From assembly GCF_000182925.2 (NCBI RefSeq), contig NC_026504.1, forward strand, positions 1,054,001-1,118,000: a stretch of 64,000 bases of DNA, given 5' to 3'. Source of the DNA: Neurospora crassa OR74A. Lineage: Eukaryota; Ascomycota; Sordariomycetes; Sordariales; Sordariaceae. Positions 25,430 through 36,240 of the stretch are shown here, piece after piece (the stretch's first letter is position 1; the number at the start of each line of letters is the position of its first letter). A program made the translations under genes and the position numbers. The notes beneath the pieces are model-generated. The model ran no database searches. It was not told where the DNA came from and saw only the letters and a list, made by a program, of their open reading frames with translations.

Positions 25430-28400
25430 GTTAATTTAAAATGTTATTAAATATATTCTAGCCTAAGAGGCCCTCTTAGTAGGGGCGGACGAGGGAGATA
25501 TAGAAAACCGGAAAAACCTTATACGAAGCGTCTATAATAATAGTAATAACTTAGGAATATACCTTTTTAATAGTAAAAAGGCCTGCCCACTTATTAGAAA
25601 GCTTAGCGACGGGGCTACCCTAATTCTAGTACCTTATACTAACCTAAACCTTATTACTTACTTTATACCTAAGTATATCTAACCTATATATATTAGCGTA
25701 ATATTAGTAATATTCTTAGGCCTCCTCTATAAATAACCGGACCCTAGCGGTAATTCTATCCACCTACTCTTTAATACTATACGTATCCAATAGCTCCTAA
25801 TATTACGCTAATAACATCGGGCCGGCCCTATAGCGTAATAGTTTAGTACCTATCCTAAGGTATTATTTATAGTTAGCGAAAAATAGGGAGAGGCTAGTAG
25901 TCTTAAAAATGTAATTATTAGTTGTAAATTCTATTAAAAGCAGCTACTATAATTAATTATCCTAATAATAGGAATAGAAGGTATAGAAGTACTATTTAAT
26001 ATAAGTATTAATAATCTCCGTTTGGCCGTTAATTTCGGGGTAAGTAGAGGAGGAAAATTTCTACTAAACGCCTAATAAGCGGCAGAACTCCTATTAAAAA
26101 GTAATAACGAATTAGGTACCCCGGTTGGAAATAATAGAATCGGGCGTATTATAAAAGCGGTAGACTTCGCGTAAGAAGGTTATAGTAATCGCCCTAACTA
26201 ATAGGCTATATATACCGACGTAATAGTGTATCTTTATAAAACGATCAATAATAACCATTATATAGGTATAGGTATAGTTACTTACTTTTATTACTAGGAG
26301 GGGGCTAATAAAGTCGATAGAAATATTGGACTAATTGCGAAATAATACTAGTATTAGTTCGAGTAAGCTAGGAGGTAAAAGGCGGAAATTCTTTGTTCGT
26401 ATATAGAGATAGCAACTTTGGATAAAGGTAGCGACGTTTTAGAAGAGGTTCGGCTACGTATATATCCGCTGCACGAAGTTGTAAATTTTAAACCGCTTAA
26501 GGTGTTCCTCCGGAGTAGAAGTATAAGTATATTGTAGAACCTATAGCCGGGCTTTAGGGTAAAGGGGAATAAAAATCCTACTTTTAATTAGGATCCTATT
26601 ATAAGCTACTTTATAATTGGTTATAATAGTATTAATAATTTTTCGGAGCCGTTTTGGGAATGCGCTGCAACCGGGGTCCTAGAGCGCCGCAAGGGCTATT
26701 AGAAATTCTAGCGAAGCTAAATAAGCTATATTAATATAATTATTAATAAGGGATTCGACGTTGAAAATAAGGAGTCTCGCTAGCGTCGGCTTATTTAAAT
26801 CCTTACTTAAGCCTTATCCTACAGCCTAATTCTCTTCCAATAAGAGGGTATATATATAATTAATAATATAATTATCGCCTATATTCTATTTATTAGCCGG
26901 GGTACTACTGGGGAGGCGTAAAAGCATATTAAGGATAGTAGTATATATTCCGGGGTAATAGGTAATTTTAAAATAAAAATCGTTAAGGAATTCAAACTAC
27001 TAAACCTACTACTAATTAAGGAGTTTAATAAAAATAAAGTACTATAAGCTCTTATAGTCTATAATAACCTCTACCGGGTCTTTAGTATTTTAGAATTCGG
27101 AGCGCTATTCTTCGAAAGCTTTAATAATAGCAAATAATTCTTTATTATAAATTTTATAATTATATTCGGCCGGAAAATATTTAGAGGAGAAGAAGGCGAT
27201 AGGGTACTATTTCCCTTCCTTATTGATTTAAAATAGTACGCTCCTAAAAATCTAATCTAATATATCTACTTCGAGGACTATTTTCTAATTAGGGTTATAG
27301 TAGGCGAATACTAGTACTAAAGTAAAAGCGGCCTTAAGTTATTCAAATGCGGCTATAGCCGCTAGAATTAGGGGTAAAGCTTATTTATCTTTTAATATAA
27401 ATATAGTAAAGAGTTAAGCAATCTTCGAAAAACCTTTAATAAAATAGTAGTAAAAATTCGCGAATTTAATAAAGCGTTAGAAATCCTTAAGTATTTTAGG
27501 GGCGCCCTAATTAAATATAGCACTTACTTTCTCCGGGTCTATACGGAGGCCCTCCTTAGAGATAATTAAATTTAAATATTTTATTTCGTACTTATAAAAT
27601 TCGTATTTTCGAATATCTATAATAAAGCCGGCTTTATATAGGCGGGAAACAATATCCTCGAGGTAGTACTTATATTCCGCCTTCATTTCGCTATAAATAA
27701 AAACATCGTTTAAGTAAGTAGTAGTATATTTATTAAGGACGTTAAAAAGTATATAATTAATATAGTACTAGAAGGAAACGGGGGCGCCCGTTATACTAAA
27801 GTTTACAACGAGGTATTCGAAAAGTCCGAACTTAGTAATAAAAGCAATCTTCTACTTATCTCCGGAGGCAATCCGTAGCTGATTAAAGGCTATTATTATA
27901 TTAAATTTGTTAAATTACTTCGCCTTCTAGAAGGCGTCGATTATTTCCCTAATAAGGGGGATAAGGTACTTATTTTTAATAGTAGCGTTATTTAATCCCC
28001 GGTAATTAATATAGATATAAACGCCTCCGTCCGGCTTTTTAATAAATAAAATTAGAATAGTAGCGGGGGAGGAGTTCGGGCGGATAAACTTAGTAGTAAA
28101 ATAATCGTCTAAATACTTACGGATAGTACAGAATTCTTCTTAGGATATAGGGTAAAAACGGTAGTAAGGGGGAGTCTAGCCCGGAATTAAATCGATTTTA
28201 TAATTAAAGGGGCGGTATAGAGGTATTATTTTGGTAATATTAGGGTTAAAGGCTTTCTACTTCTTTTAGAGGTATTTGGGGAGGGCTATAAAAATCTTTT
28301 ACTAGATCGGTAGCAATTTACTATTAATATACTTCTAAATATCCTCCGCTAAAATAATTCGGAATTATAATTATTCTACTACCTAATCCCTATAATTAAT

Positions 28401-29000
28401 AATTAGCTAGGAGAGGGGTTATACGGTCGGCTATCCTTAGAGGATTGCTTAAAGTATAATTTTATTAAAGTAATAGAGGAGTTAGTTAAGGTCGGTTAAA
28501 TCGCTAAATCCGGAACTAGGAGCTTTACTTGCCTACTCCTTTATAAAGCAATATAGTTAGTCTAATATATAATAATAGATTTCTATATTAGGCTCTTTAT
28601 ATAAGAGGATAAAATTAATAGTAAATAGAATACGAATAAAAATATCCTAAGGCTAAATATAGCTACTTAAGTATAATCCGTTAAGAGGAAGAGGATTATT
28701 TGTAATTAAGGAATAAGTATATAACGATTTTAGTTTTAAAGTAGGTCGGGATTTATTATAGGGGATAAGTATTATAAATCCTATAGTAGTTAAGAGGTTT
28801 ATTATAATAAGTATCGGATCCGGGGCGGCGTACTAAGCGGGGTCGGGTTAGGGCGGCGCCTCTATAATAGTAAAATTTAGTAATTCTATAGACTTAATAG
28901 ATTAATTAATCGCCAGGTTATACTTCTTTAATTAAGGAAGGCCGAAAATTACATCCGGGCCGCCGAGCGGCTAAATAAATAAAGCGAAGCAATCTATAAA
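25430..29000 (-). pseudogene. Gypsy Pol remnant (protease, RT, RNase H, integrase)
   Basis: Minus-strand translation contains gypsy reverse transcriptase landmarks. FIKKPDGG and a YINYQGLNN-like block (family VDYRGLN) lie at about 28,000-28,050. TYLNDVFIYS (27,690-27,723) occupies the YLDD catalytic position, with the first Asp changed to Asn. A downstream block matches SKEGL-DPEKV. RNase H follows at about 26,950-27,250. The integrase lies at about 25,450-26,450, with QEFCRLLGV and a DGQTE-like segment. TAA/TAG stops recur throughout. In the minus orientation this region follows Gag and precedes the 3' LTR. Confidence 0.88.
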
Positions 29001-29549
29001 TAAATTAATAGAATATAATAAAATATAAATATATAAAATTTCGCCTCCCTCCTAACTATTAACTAATTAAAGGGTATAGGGCTAAGAGAGGAATATTATA
29101 AGAATATTATAATAGTATATAAAAGTAGAATTAATAAAACTTATTAGGGAGTAGCCGGAATTAATTATAATAAAATAAAGGATTAATAAATTAGTACTAA
29201 AATAAAGCGAATTCGAAAAGGAAAAATTAGTATTAGGTCTTATAGAATATAAATACAAATCCTCCAAATCCTTCGAATTAAACTTCTAACGGCGATTTCT
29301 ACCGGAGGTTAGGCTTTTCCCATCTCTTAAAGGGAGGTTAAGACAATAGTAAAGCTTATAAATTTCAATTTACCCTTCACTATATATACTATTATATAAT
29401 AATTAGGAACGCTACAATATATATATAAATTAAGCTTCTAGTATTTATCCTTCTCAATTTAGAAGATAAAACCTTTCTAGGGGGCACTAACCTTTCTAAA
29501 GACTATAGGGTTATTAATATCTATAGAAGGAGGGGGGTACAATAGTATT

Positions 29550-30940
29550 AAAAAGCTACTACTTTAGTACCGGTAGTTATTAATATTATTAATTATAACC
29601 CGGAGGAATTCGACTTACGTAGCGAAGTTGTTGGCTGCTAAGCGGACTATAATATTAATTAAAGCGTTTTGGAAGGGGCTATTAATTTTAAATTTAAATA
29701 TATTGATGCAACAACGGCCGTCGAACTTATATTAATCGGCTAATTTAATAAAGGTAGTAATAAAGCTAACAAATAATATATTACCCTATTTAAAACGGTC
29801 TATCTCCTATACTACTTTAATATAGACGTCTAAAGTAATATAATAGGAATTAAAGTAAGTAAGAATATTTTAGAAATCGGAGAGTCCGGTTAGCTAGGTT
29901 GAAGCGTTATAAAAATTAAGTATAATAATATCGATTTTAATCTAAATATAAGTATAAATATTATTAGAAAGGTATTGGGAAATATAAAGGATATAGTCGG
30001 TTAGAGTTAAGTAAGTAGCGAAATTGAATACGAATTTAACGATTAATTAGGACTATTAATTAATATACTCTTCTTAGCGCTTAAATAGTAATATTTTAAT
30101 GCTACTAAAAATAGAGGGTTTAGCGCTTCGTAGACGGGTAGTAATAAAGGTATATATAATATATTAGACCTAATATACTAGTGCTATAGTACCGCCATTC
30201 GGGTATTAGGCACGGTTTTTAACTTCAGCGAGCCGCTATTATACCTATTAAACTTACGCAATTATAATAGTAGCCTCTACTATAGCCCTAATAAAATCCT
30301 ACTATATTTAGGAAGTAGCTATAAAGTTTCGGGTTGTAGCGCTCTAAATTTAATTAACTATTTGCTAAGTTTTTAAAGCCTCCTACTAAGTAATATAAAA
30401 TTCGCTATATACCCTACTAAAGTATTCTTTAATAACTATAAGGTAGAGTTGGAGTTGGATAAGAACGTTAGGGTCCGCCTTTAAAATAGAGGCGAAGCTA
30501 GAAAGGTCCTTAGGGATATTCTTAACCGCTTTATAAATAAAAGGGAAGGTATTAAAGCGGAAAAGGGTACGGGTAGTTACTTTGCGGGCGGGTACTATAC
30601 TAGAAGTAGGCGTAGCTATATTTAAGGAGTTTGTAGAGTTATTTATAATTTAATACGGGGTTGCGGTATAGGAATGGTTGGTAGTATAGGGTAGGAATTA
30701 AAGTACTAAAATTATTAGGGCTAAGTTAATTATATAGTCGGGGTCGTCCTATAAGTAATATAATAGTAATATAACGTATACGTAGCGTTGGAATAATAGG
30801 TCTAGGGGTTTCCTAGGGGGTAGTCGTAGTAGGGTAGGGTTAGATTGTAGGTATAATATAATTCGGTTAGGATAGAGTAAAGTCGGTACCGATTCTAAAG
30901 TAAGTCGAAGCGAAATAATTTTAATCGTCGGGCTATCGAT
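29550..30940 (-). pseudogene. Gypsy Gag remnant
   Basis: Minus-strand frames immediately inside the 5' LTR read as a Gag-like protein with a basic start and helical middle. Only TAA/TAG stops and frame continuity support this, and no zinc knuckle was recognised. The position between the 5' LTR and Pol is what assigns it. Confidence 0.6.
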
Positions 30941-30962
30941 TAGTAAAAACAGTATAATATAC

Positions 30963-31156
30963 TATTATAATACCGACCTAAGGGGATTTGGAAAAGACGT
31001 AATATTGTACGAAGAGAAGAAGATCGGAAGAGAGTAGCGAAAACTCTACTCTCAAACTATATATATAAGCTAAGTGGAGGTATAATTAATAGGACGGCTG
31101 GGCTTCGGTGCCGGAACGCTGAGGGTGCTAAGTTATTGTTATGTGGTGCCGTGACA
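30963..31156 (-). repeat. 5' LTR of the gypsy element
   Basis: 194 bp; in element orientation it begins TGTCACGGCACC. Its inner end (TATTATAATACC on the plus strand) is mutated relative to TGTCACGATGCC in the other LTR, while its outer end CCGTGACA is intact. Confidence 0.93.
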
Positions 31157-31161
31157 CTAGT
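31157..31161. repeat. Target-site duplication (right) CTAGT
   Basis: Exact copy of the 5 bases before the left LTR. Confidence 0.9.
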
Positions 31162-33080
31162 AATAGAATTAATTAATATATATTATTTATTTAATATATA
31201 ATACCCCTTCTACTAATAATTAAATTCCTTTATATTGTTGGATTGTAATATAAATAAATAGTATATAGTGACTAATAGTAATTTATATATTAGAAGTCTA
31301 TTTGTGTATGTATTTTGTGTATTAGAAGTCTATGTGTGTATGTACTAACCCCTAAATAGATGTATTAACTATAGAGTTTTAAACTATAGTATTATATTAA
31401 TTATATTGTATTGCTTATATTAATATATAAGTTAGTGTATAAGAATTACTTAAATAATTAATAACGAATTGACTATAGTTTTAAATTAGAGTATCTTATT
31501 TATTGTATTTCGCTTATTGCATTTCGTTTATTATATTGTAATTATTGTATTATAGTTATTGTATTATATAATTACATTACTTAAATTAATGTACAAGCGC
31601 TAAATTGATTAAATAGTTCTAAGCTAGGGCATTATATCGCATTGCTCAATTGTATTGTTTAATTGTATTATTATAAGTTGAATCGTCTATTATAGTATTT
31701 TATTTATTGTTTATTAGGCCGGGGCGTAGCGCCGGTCGCCCGGTAGCGCGGGTACTAGGCCGGATATAAGTATAAGCGCAGGTGTTAGGGTTGGGCGTTA
31801 GGCTGGGTATTGGATAGTGTGGTAGATTGTGTACGGGTGGGCGGTAGGGTGGGCGGTAGGTAGAGGTAGATTCGTAGATAAATGTACGTTTATACACCTC
31901 GCTCGCGACTTCCCTTGATGATTTTTCTATTTATTAGGACTAAGTTAGAATCTTTACGCCCGTTTGGGAAAGTGCGATGTTAATTTACTATAAGAGATTA
32001 ATTTACTATAAGAGGTTAATTTACCGTATAGATTTATAGACGGTTTATGTACGGTAAGCTGGATTGTATAGTAATGGGTGCAACTTACGGTCGGCTGACG
32101 GTAAGCTGATGGTATCCGGCTCTGGGGGTTCCGCAAGTAAGTTTTGTACTTATAAATAATAGTAACTATTAGTTTTTAAAAGTTCGTTATTAAAATTAGT
32201 AAAGAATTCGGAGAAGAATCTATTATCCTTCCATTTTATTTTAGTAAGGTTATTAAGGGTTTGATTTTAGGTGTAATAGGTATTAATAATTTATTAGATT
32301 TATTCAAGTAGTTCGATTGGGTCTTTATTATTAGAGAGGGTATAGGTAATCCAATAACCCTCTAACTACTATTATTTATCGGTTAGTAAAGTATTAATTA
32401 TTTCAATTTACGTAGTATCGGAATTAGTACGTAGATTGGTTTTAAAGTTTGTATTGTACATTTTAATTAGTTTGTTATAATAGAAGAGAAAGGTAGTAGG
32501 CTTACTATTCTACTGAGGGAGTTCGAGTAGTATCTATTAATATAATTTACTAAAGTCGTTATTGGAGTCCTTATTAGTACTGTCGTCGGCTTTGGACTTC
32601 CCTTTATCCTTGCCGCTACTATTAGAGAAGTCCTACTTAGTAGGATATATAAATTTAAATTTAAGGGTAGGTTGGAAATAAATAGAGAAAGGGATTATAG
32701 ACTTAACCTTCCCCTTTAGTTTAGGATTTACTTATAGAGTTTGGAGTAGATTGCCGAGTAGGCCGGTAGTATTGGAGGGGGCTCTAGTACTCTTGACTGC
32801 TAGAGAATTGTAGGAAATTTCTATATTATTATTAATATTATTATTATTATTCGGTATAAAATAAGAGACTATTCTAATACTAATATACGCTACGTTATTA
32901 ACTATAGGCAATCCTTCCTTCTAATAGTTAATTAATAAGAATAATAAAACTTAATGTAAGGGGATAGTAGAGCGATATGTAGGTGCTGGCCTTATGTGGG
33001 TATATTAAGGTTCTACGAAGAAAGAAAGAATAAAACGCTACCCTCCGGGTTGTTCGAGTGCTAGAGTTTAAATAGTTGTG
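31162..33080 (-). mobile_element. RIP-degraded sequence, Gag-like minus-strand remnant
   Basis: Degenerate repeat sequence. The first kilobase has short TG-rich tandem motifs (TATTAGAAGTCTATGTGTGTATG, 31,290-31,350) and a GC-richer patch at 31,710-31,890. From about 33,000 down to 32,160 the minus strand reads as a Ser/Lys/Asp-rich, Gag-like protein with scattered TAA/TAG. Class not determined. Confidence 0.4.
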
Positions 33081-33168
33081 TATTTTAGTAACCGTGTACT
33101 CTGGTGGCTGCCTTGTGGCTTGAGGCAGTTAGAGAATACTTTAGAAGACCGGGTGCCGGAGGCTGTAT

Positions 33169-33382
33169 TGCCGTGGTCTGAGTTAGCTGGAGTAGTCTTA
33201 CGCGGGCTACTATTTTAATACTTAAGTCTAGCCAGCTAGAGCCAGATGCCTTGTCGGGCGCCAGTCCCATGACAGTACCGTAGCTCGAGTTAGCTAGAGC
33301 AGTCCCAACGCGGGCTACCGTCTTAGCACTCAAGTCTGGCCAGTCAGAGCCAGATGCCTTGTCGGGTGCCAGTCCTATAATA
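33169..33382. repeat. 107-bp tandem duplication
   Basis: Two adjacent copies (33,169-33,275 and 33,276-33,382) share GAGTTAGCT-GAG-AGTC, CGCGGGCTAC and AGAGCCAGATGCCTTGTCGGG. The first copy carries more A/T, consistent with uneven RIP. Confidence 0.8.
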
Positions 33383-34069
33383 AGTAAACTCAAAGTAGTA
33401 ATTTAGAGGGATTAGAGATTGAAGTAAGTGAGGATATGTAAATTATCATTAAGGAGAGTAATAGACTCTCTTACTATGGTGATATGAGTAAGTTAAACCC
33501 GTGGATTAGGTCGTTGGACACACAGTGCCCACGAAGCTTTGGCTTTGGTGGTCTGTGTAAGATACCTGACAGGGAGGTAAAACTTTAGCTCGCAACCGCA
33601 GTATACACTAGGACTTAAAATAGGATATGTATAATAAATAAATAGACTGCCCTCTTACCTGCCCTCAACTCTAGTAGGTACCGGGCCGGTACTACCGGCT
33701 AGTAAAGGTTTCTATTAACCTTTATTAACCACCTTTACAAAGGCGCCTATTTATGGATAGAATAGAGCTTTCTAGAAGCCTTGTAGCTACCTATTTAAGG
33801 ATAGCTGTAGGGCCGCCTCTAGCCCACTCCTTCCTAGGCTATCGCTTTCTATATAGAATACTAATATAATAGTCTTCTTTAGGACTCCTTCTAATAACCC
33901 GTACTAAAAATATTAATAAGAAAATATATACTAAGATAATTAGTACCCTTATTTTCTTAAAGAAAAAGGAGGAAAGAGTATTAGCGTTTAATTAGAATAA
34001 ACCTACTACCCTCAAGTAGAGTTTCCCTAACGTGTAGATAGTATTCTTATAAAAATTTAGGAAAAATTA
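33383..34069. other. Transition from AT-rich block to gene space
   Basis: Mixed composition without a recognisable gene. A segment at about 33,480-33,600 keeps normal dinucleotide content. The RIP signature fades here, a few hundred bases before the tRNA gene. Confidence 0.5.
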
Positions 34070-34159
34070 GGGGCCACCCGGGGATTGAACCCGGGACCTC
34101 TCGCAACGATGCTCAGGATTGAACCCTAAGCGAGAATCATACCACTAGACCAGCGGCCC
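34070..34159 (-). tRNA. tRNA-Pro (anticodon AGG) with intron
   Basis: On the minus strand GGGCCGC pairs with GTGGCCC (one G-U) as a 7-bp acceptor stem, with C as discriminator. The D arm carries a GGTCTAGTGGTA A box and the T arm contains GGTTCAATCCC. The anticodon stem CTCGC/GCGAG encloses TTAGGG followed by an intron of about 18 nt placed right after position 37, as in canonical nuclear tRNA introns; the anticodon reads AGG (Pro). The body is unmutated although it borders the RIP block. Polymerase III transcription would run toward the heterochromatin. Confidence 0.92.
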
Positions 34160-34650
34160 TCTGATTTGTGGAATCTTGCACAGAAACTCAGTATCTATAT
34201 ACCCACCCGTAATAGGGTACCGTCACAATAACCGTTCTCCAACGTTTCAACTACATCATGTCCCTGTGTGGAAGTATACATACCTACCTAGGATCATAGG
34301 TTTCCAATTGTAATACCATATAACTAATCTTAGGCAGGAAGTTACTATTAGTTGCATCATTGCAGACCGGAGGAGTGCACGTGCCCAGGCACTCGGGGTC
34401 CATTGGGAGCAACTCGGAAACAGGCGTGCGTGCCTGCCAAGCAGGCCAAGATGAGATGGACGGGGACCCCTGCTGTGTCGTCGGTACCTGCTTTGCATAA
34501 CACGCCACCAGCAAGCTACCGGAAGTCAAGGATCCGGGATCTGCTGATTCGAGCTACCCCTTTTCCCCATTCTATATATTCTTTTATTCGTGTGTAGCCG
34601 CACGTTCTATTGTTGACATTCCGCTGCATGCATCGCACGGGTTTGGAAAG
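34160..34650. other. Intergenic region upstream of the sterol desaturase
   Basis: No supported gene; several open frames overlap without recognisable products. It contains the divergent promoters of the tRNA and the desaturase. Confidence 0.5.
34573..34578 (+). promoter_or_regulatory. Possible TATA box of the sterol desaturase
   Basis: TATATA lies 73 bp upstream of the chosen ATG, in a pyrimidine-rich context. No sterol-regulatory element was recognised with confidence. Confidence 0.3.
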
Positions 34651-35725
34651 ATGGACGCAGCTTTGGATATTCTCGATCCTCTTGTGCTGGACAGACTATA
34701 CGCATACCTGTTGCCAGCCGACGATAGCGCGCTGGGCAATGGCTTCGACAACAGCACGTCTGCATTTTCAAAATCGCCATTGCAAACTTCTTGCGAGTCG
34801 GCATGGCCACGGGACAACATTCTTCGACAATGCGCTTCCATCCTGTTGATCACCCAGGTCGGTGCTACGCTCCTATACTGGGTGTTTAGCGCCTTCTCGT
34901 ACTATTTTATCTTTGACCGCCGTCTCGAGTACCACCCGCGCTTCCTCCAGAACCAGGTACGCCAAGAGATCATCTCATCCATGACCGCCGTGCCTTGGAT
35001 CAACATCATGACCCTGCCATTTTTCCTGGCGGAGGTGCGCGGAAAGAGCTTGCTCTACACTCGCGTGGACGAGTATGGCTGGGCATGGATGGCCATCTCA
35101 ACAGTGCTCTTCATGATCTGGAATGACCTCATGATTTACTGGATTCATCGGCTTGAGCACCACCCCAGTGTCTACAAGTACATTCACAAGCCACACCACA
35201 AGTGGATTGGTAGGCGCACACCCCCTGGACGGAATCCCAGCGTTTTCCAGCTAACACGACATAGTGCCGACTCCGTGGGCAGCTCTGGCTTTTCACCCAC
35301 TCGATGGATATGTTCAGTCCCTCCCTTATCAGTGAGTTTCTCCTGTCCTCTGGGCTCCATTGTGGGCGACCTTTTAACGTGTTGATAGTGTGTTTGTCTT
35401 TATTTGTCCGGTGCAAAAGTACTTGTATATGGTTCTTTTCGTTCTGGTGCAGGTGTGGACAATTCTCATCCATGATGGTGACATGATCTCGGGCCACTGG
35501 CTTGAAAAGTATATCAACAGCCCGGCCCACCACACACTGCATCACATGTATTTCACCGTCAATTACGGGCAGTATTTTACATGGGCCGACAACTACTTCC
35601 AGTCGCATCGGGCGCCTCGTCCTGATTTGGATCCGCTTCATGATGCACTCAAGGTTATGAGAGAGAAGGGGCTGGTAGACGAAAAGGGAAATCCAATTCC
35701 CCAGAAGAACAAGAAGGACGAGTAG
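34651..35725 (+). CDS. erg3: Delta(7)-sterol 5(6)-desaturase (C-5 sterol desaturase)
   Basis: ERG3-type enzyme that introduces the C5-6 double bond during ergosterol synthesis, in the ER membrane, using iron, oxygen and a reductase chain. Three exons: 34,651-35,209, 35,265-35,331 and 35,389-35,725. They are separated by introns of 55 and 57 bp (GTAGGC...CTAACACGACATAG and GTGAGT...GATAG). Splicing gives 320 residues, close to the usual fungal length, and restores the family sequence after HHKW; the unspliced frame does not. The three histidine boxes of the fatty acid hydroxylase/sterol desaturase superfamily are visible: HRLEHH (about 166-171), HKPHH (about 179-183) and HHTLHH (about 256-261). 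Hydrophobic segments lie near 65-90, 105-125 and 140-160. The start has A at -3. It is the first protein gene after the heterochromatic block. Filamentous fungi often have two ERG3 paralogues; this could be either. Confidence 0.93.
35210..35264 (+). other. erg3: Intron 1 of erg3
   Basis: GTAGGC donor, CTAAC branch point and ATAG acceptor. Removal joins ATT-G to TGCCG and continues the conserved WIVPTPW reading. Confidence 0.92.
35332..35388 (+). other. erg3: Intron 2 of erg3
   Basis: GTGAGT donor and GATAG acceptor. Removal joins CA to T, giving the conserved LPYHVFVF-like sequence. Confidence 0.9.
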
Positions 35726-36240
35726 ATATAGTGTGACGGCTGACGGACGCTGAGGATCATCAGTAATGGATGAGGTTGTACATGCGATTGTTGTGTTAAA
35801 GCGTTGAGAGGCGAGAGGACTCACGTACCATTTCCTAGAAAACGCCTGCCGCCCTTACACAAAACATACAACTGCTACCTCTACTAGTGGAGCTAGCTAA
35901 CTATAATGTTTAAACACTATTACACGAAAGTACGGTACTTTCCTTACCTCTATCTTTTAAGTAGCCACCTACCTGATGTGGATGTCTCATCTGCTGTGCT
36001 TTATCATTGATCAGATACTGGAAACCTTGCCCTAACCCTAACCCATAAAGCTGCAGGCGGCGCTTGCTTGCAACTCTGAACACCAGCACCTGCACAGTAC
36101 GGTCCGTAGGTATACAGGGCACCGACTGACACCGTCATTCATTTAACTGATCAGCACTGTTGTTGTATACAAGCATTCAGATGCATCCTTGATGGGTCTG
36201 ATATAACCTAACACGCGCAGCTCCCTGCACGTCTCCGGCC
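35726..36240. other. Intergenic region erg3 / hypothetical gene
   Basis: No gene seen. It holds the erg3 3' region and the promoter of the next gene, including a telobox-like CCCTAA array at 36,030. Confidence 0.6.
36030..36044. promoter_or_regulatory. Telobox-like element CCCTAACCCTAACCC
   Basis: Two and a half telomeric hexamers lie about 200 bp upstream of the ATG at 36,241. Short teloboxes in fungal promoters are binding sites of Tbf1/Taz1-type Myb proteins; function here is inferred. Confidence 0.5.

Larger units (their letters stand above)
23330..31156 (-). mobile_element. Complete Ty3/gypsy LTR retrotransposon, RIP-inactivated
   Basis: The element is 7,827 bp with two 194-bp LTRs (23,330-23,523 and 30,963-31,156), TG...CA termini and a perfect CTAGT target duplication. 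Coding runs on the minus strand in the order Gag, protease/RT, RNase H, integrase, which is the gypsy order, so the 5' LTR is the right-hand one. All recognisable domains contain stops or RIP-type substitutions, so the copy is dead. LTR differences are almost all C/T or G/A, which rules out dating by LTR divergence. Confidence 0.93.
1..33480. repeat. RIP-degraded, AT-rich transposon block
   Basis: The whole stretch is strongly AT-rich and lacks intact genes. TpA dominates while CpA and TpG are scarce, and conceptual translations of transposon proteins are interrupted mainly by TAA/TAG, as expected when CAA, CAG and TGG codons suffer C-to-T or G-to-A changes. This is the signature of repeat-induced point mutation, known from filamentous ascomycetes. 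GC-richer islets survive near 3.0-3.3, 6.05-6.25, 9.5-9.9, 20.4-20.6, 21.2-21.85, 31.7-31.9 and 33.1-33.6 kb. The block ends rather sharply just before a tRNA gene. Such tracts are usually H3K9-methylated heterochromatin; that is inference here. Confidence 0.93.

Noticed and set aside
35129-35824. Minus-strand 231-codon frame across erg3
   Set aside because: Antisense shadow spanning the erg3 exons and introns; the sense strand encodes the histidine boxes.
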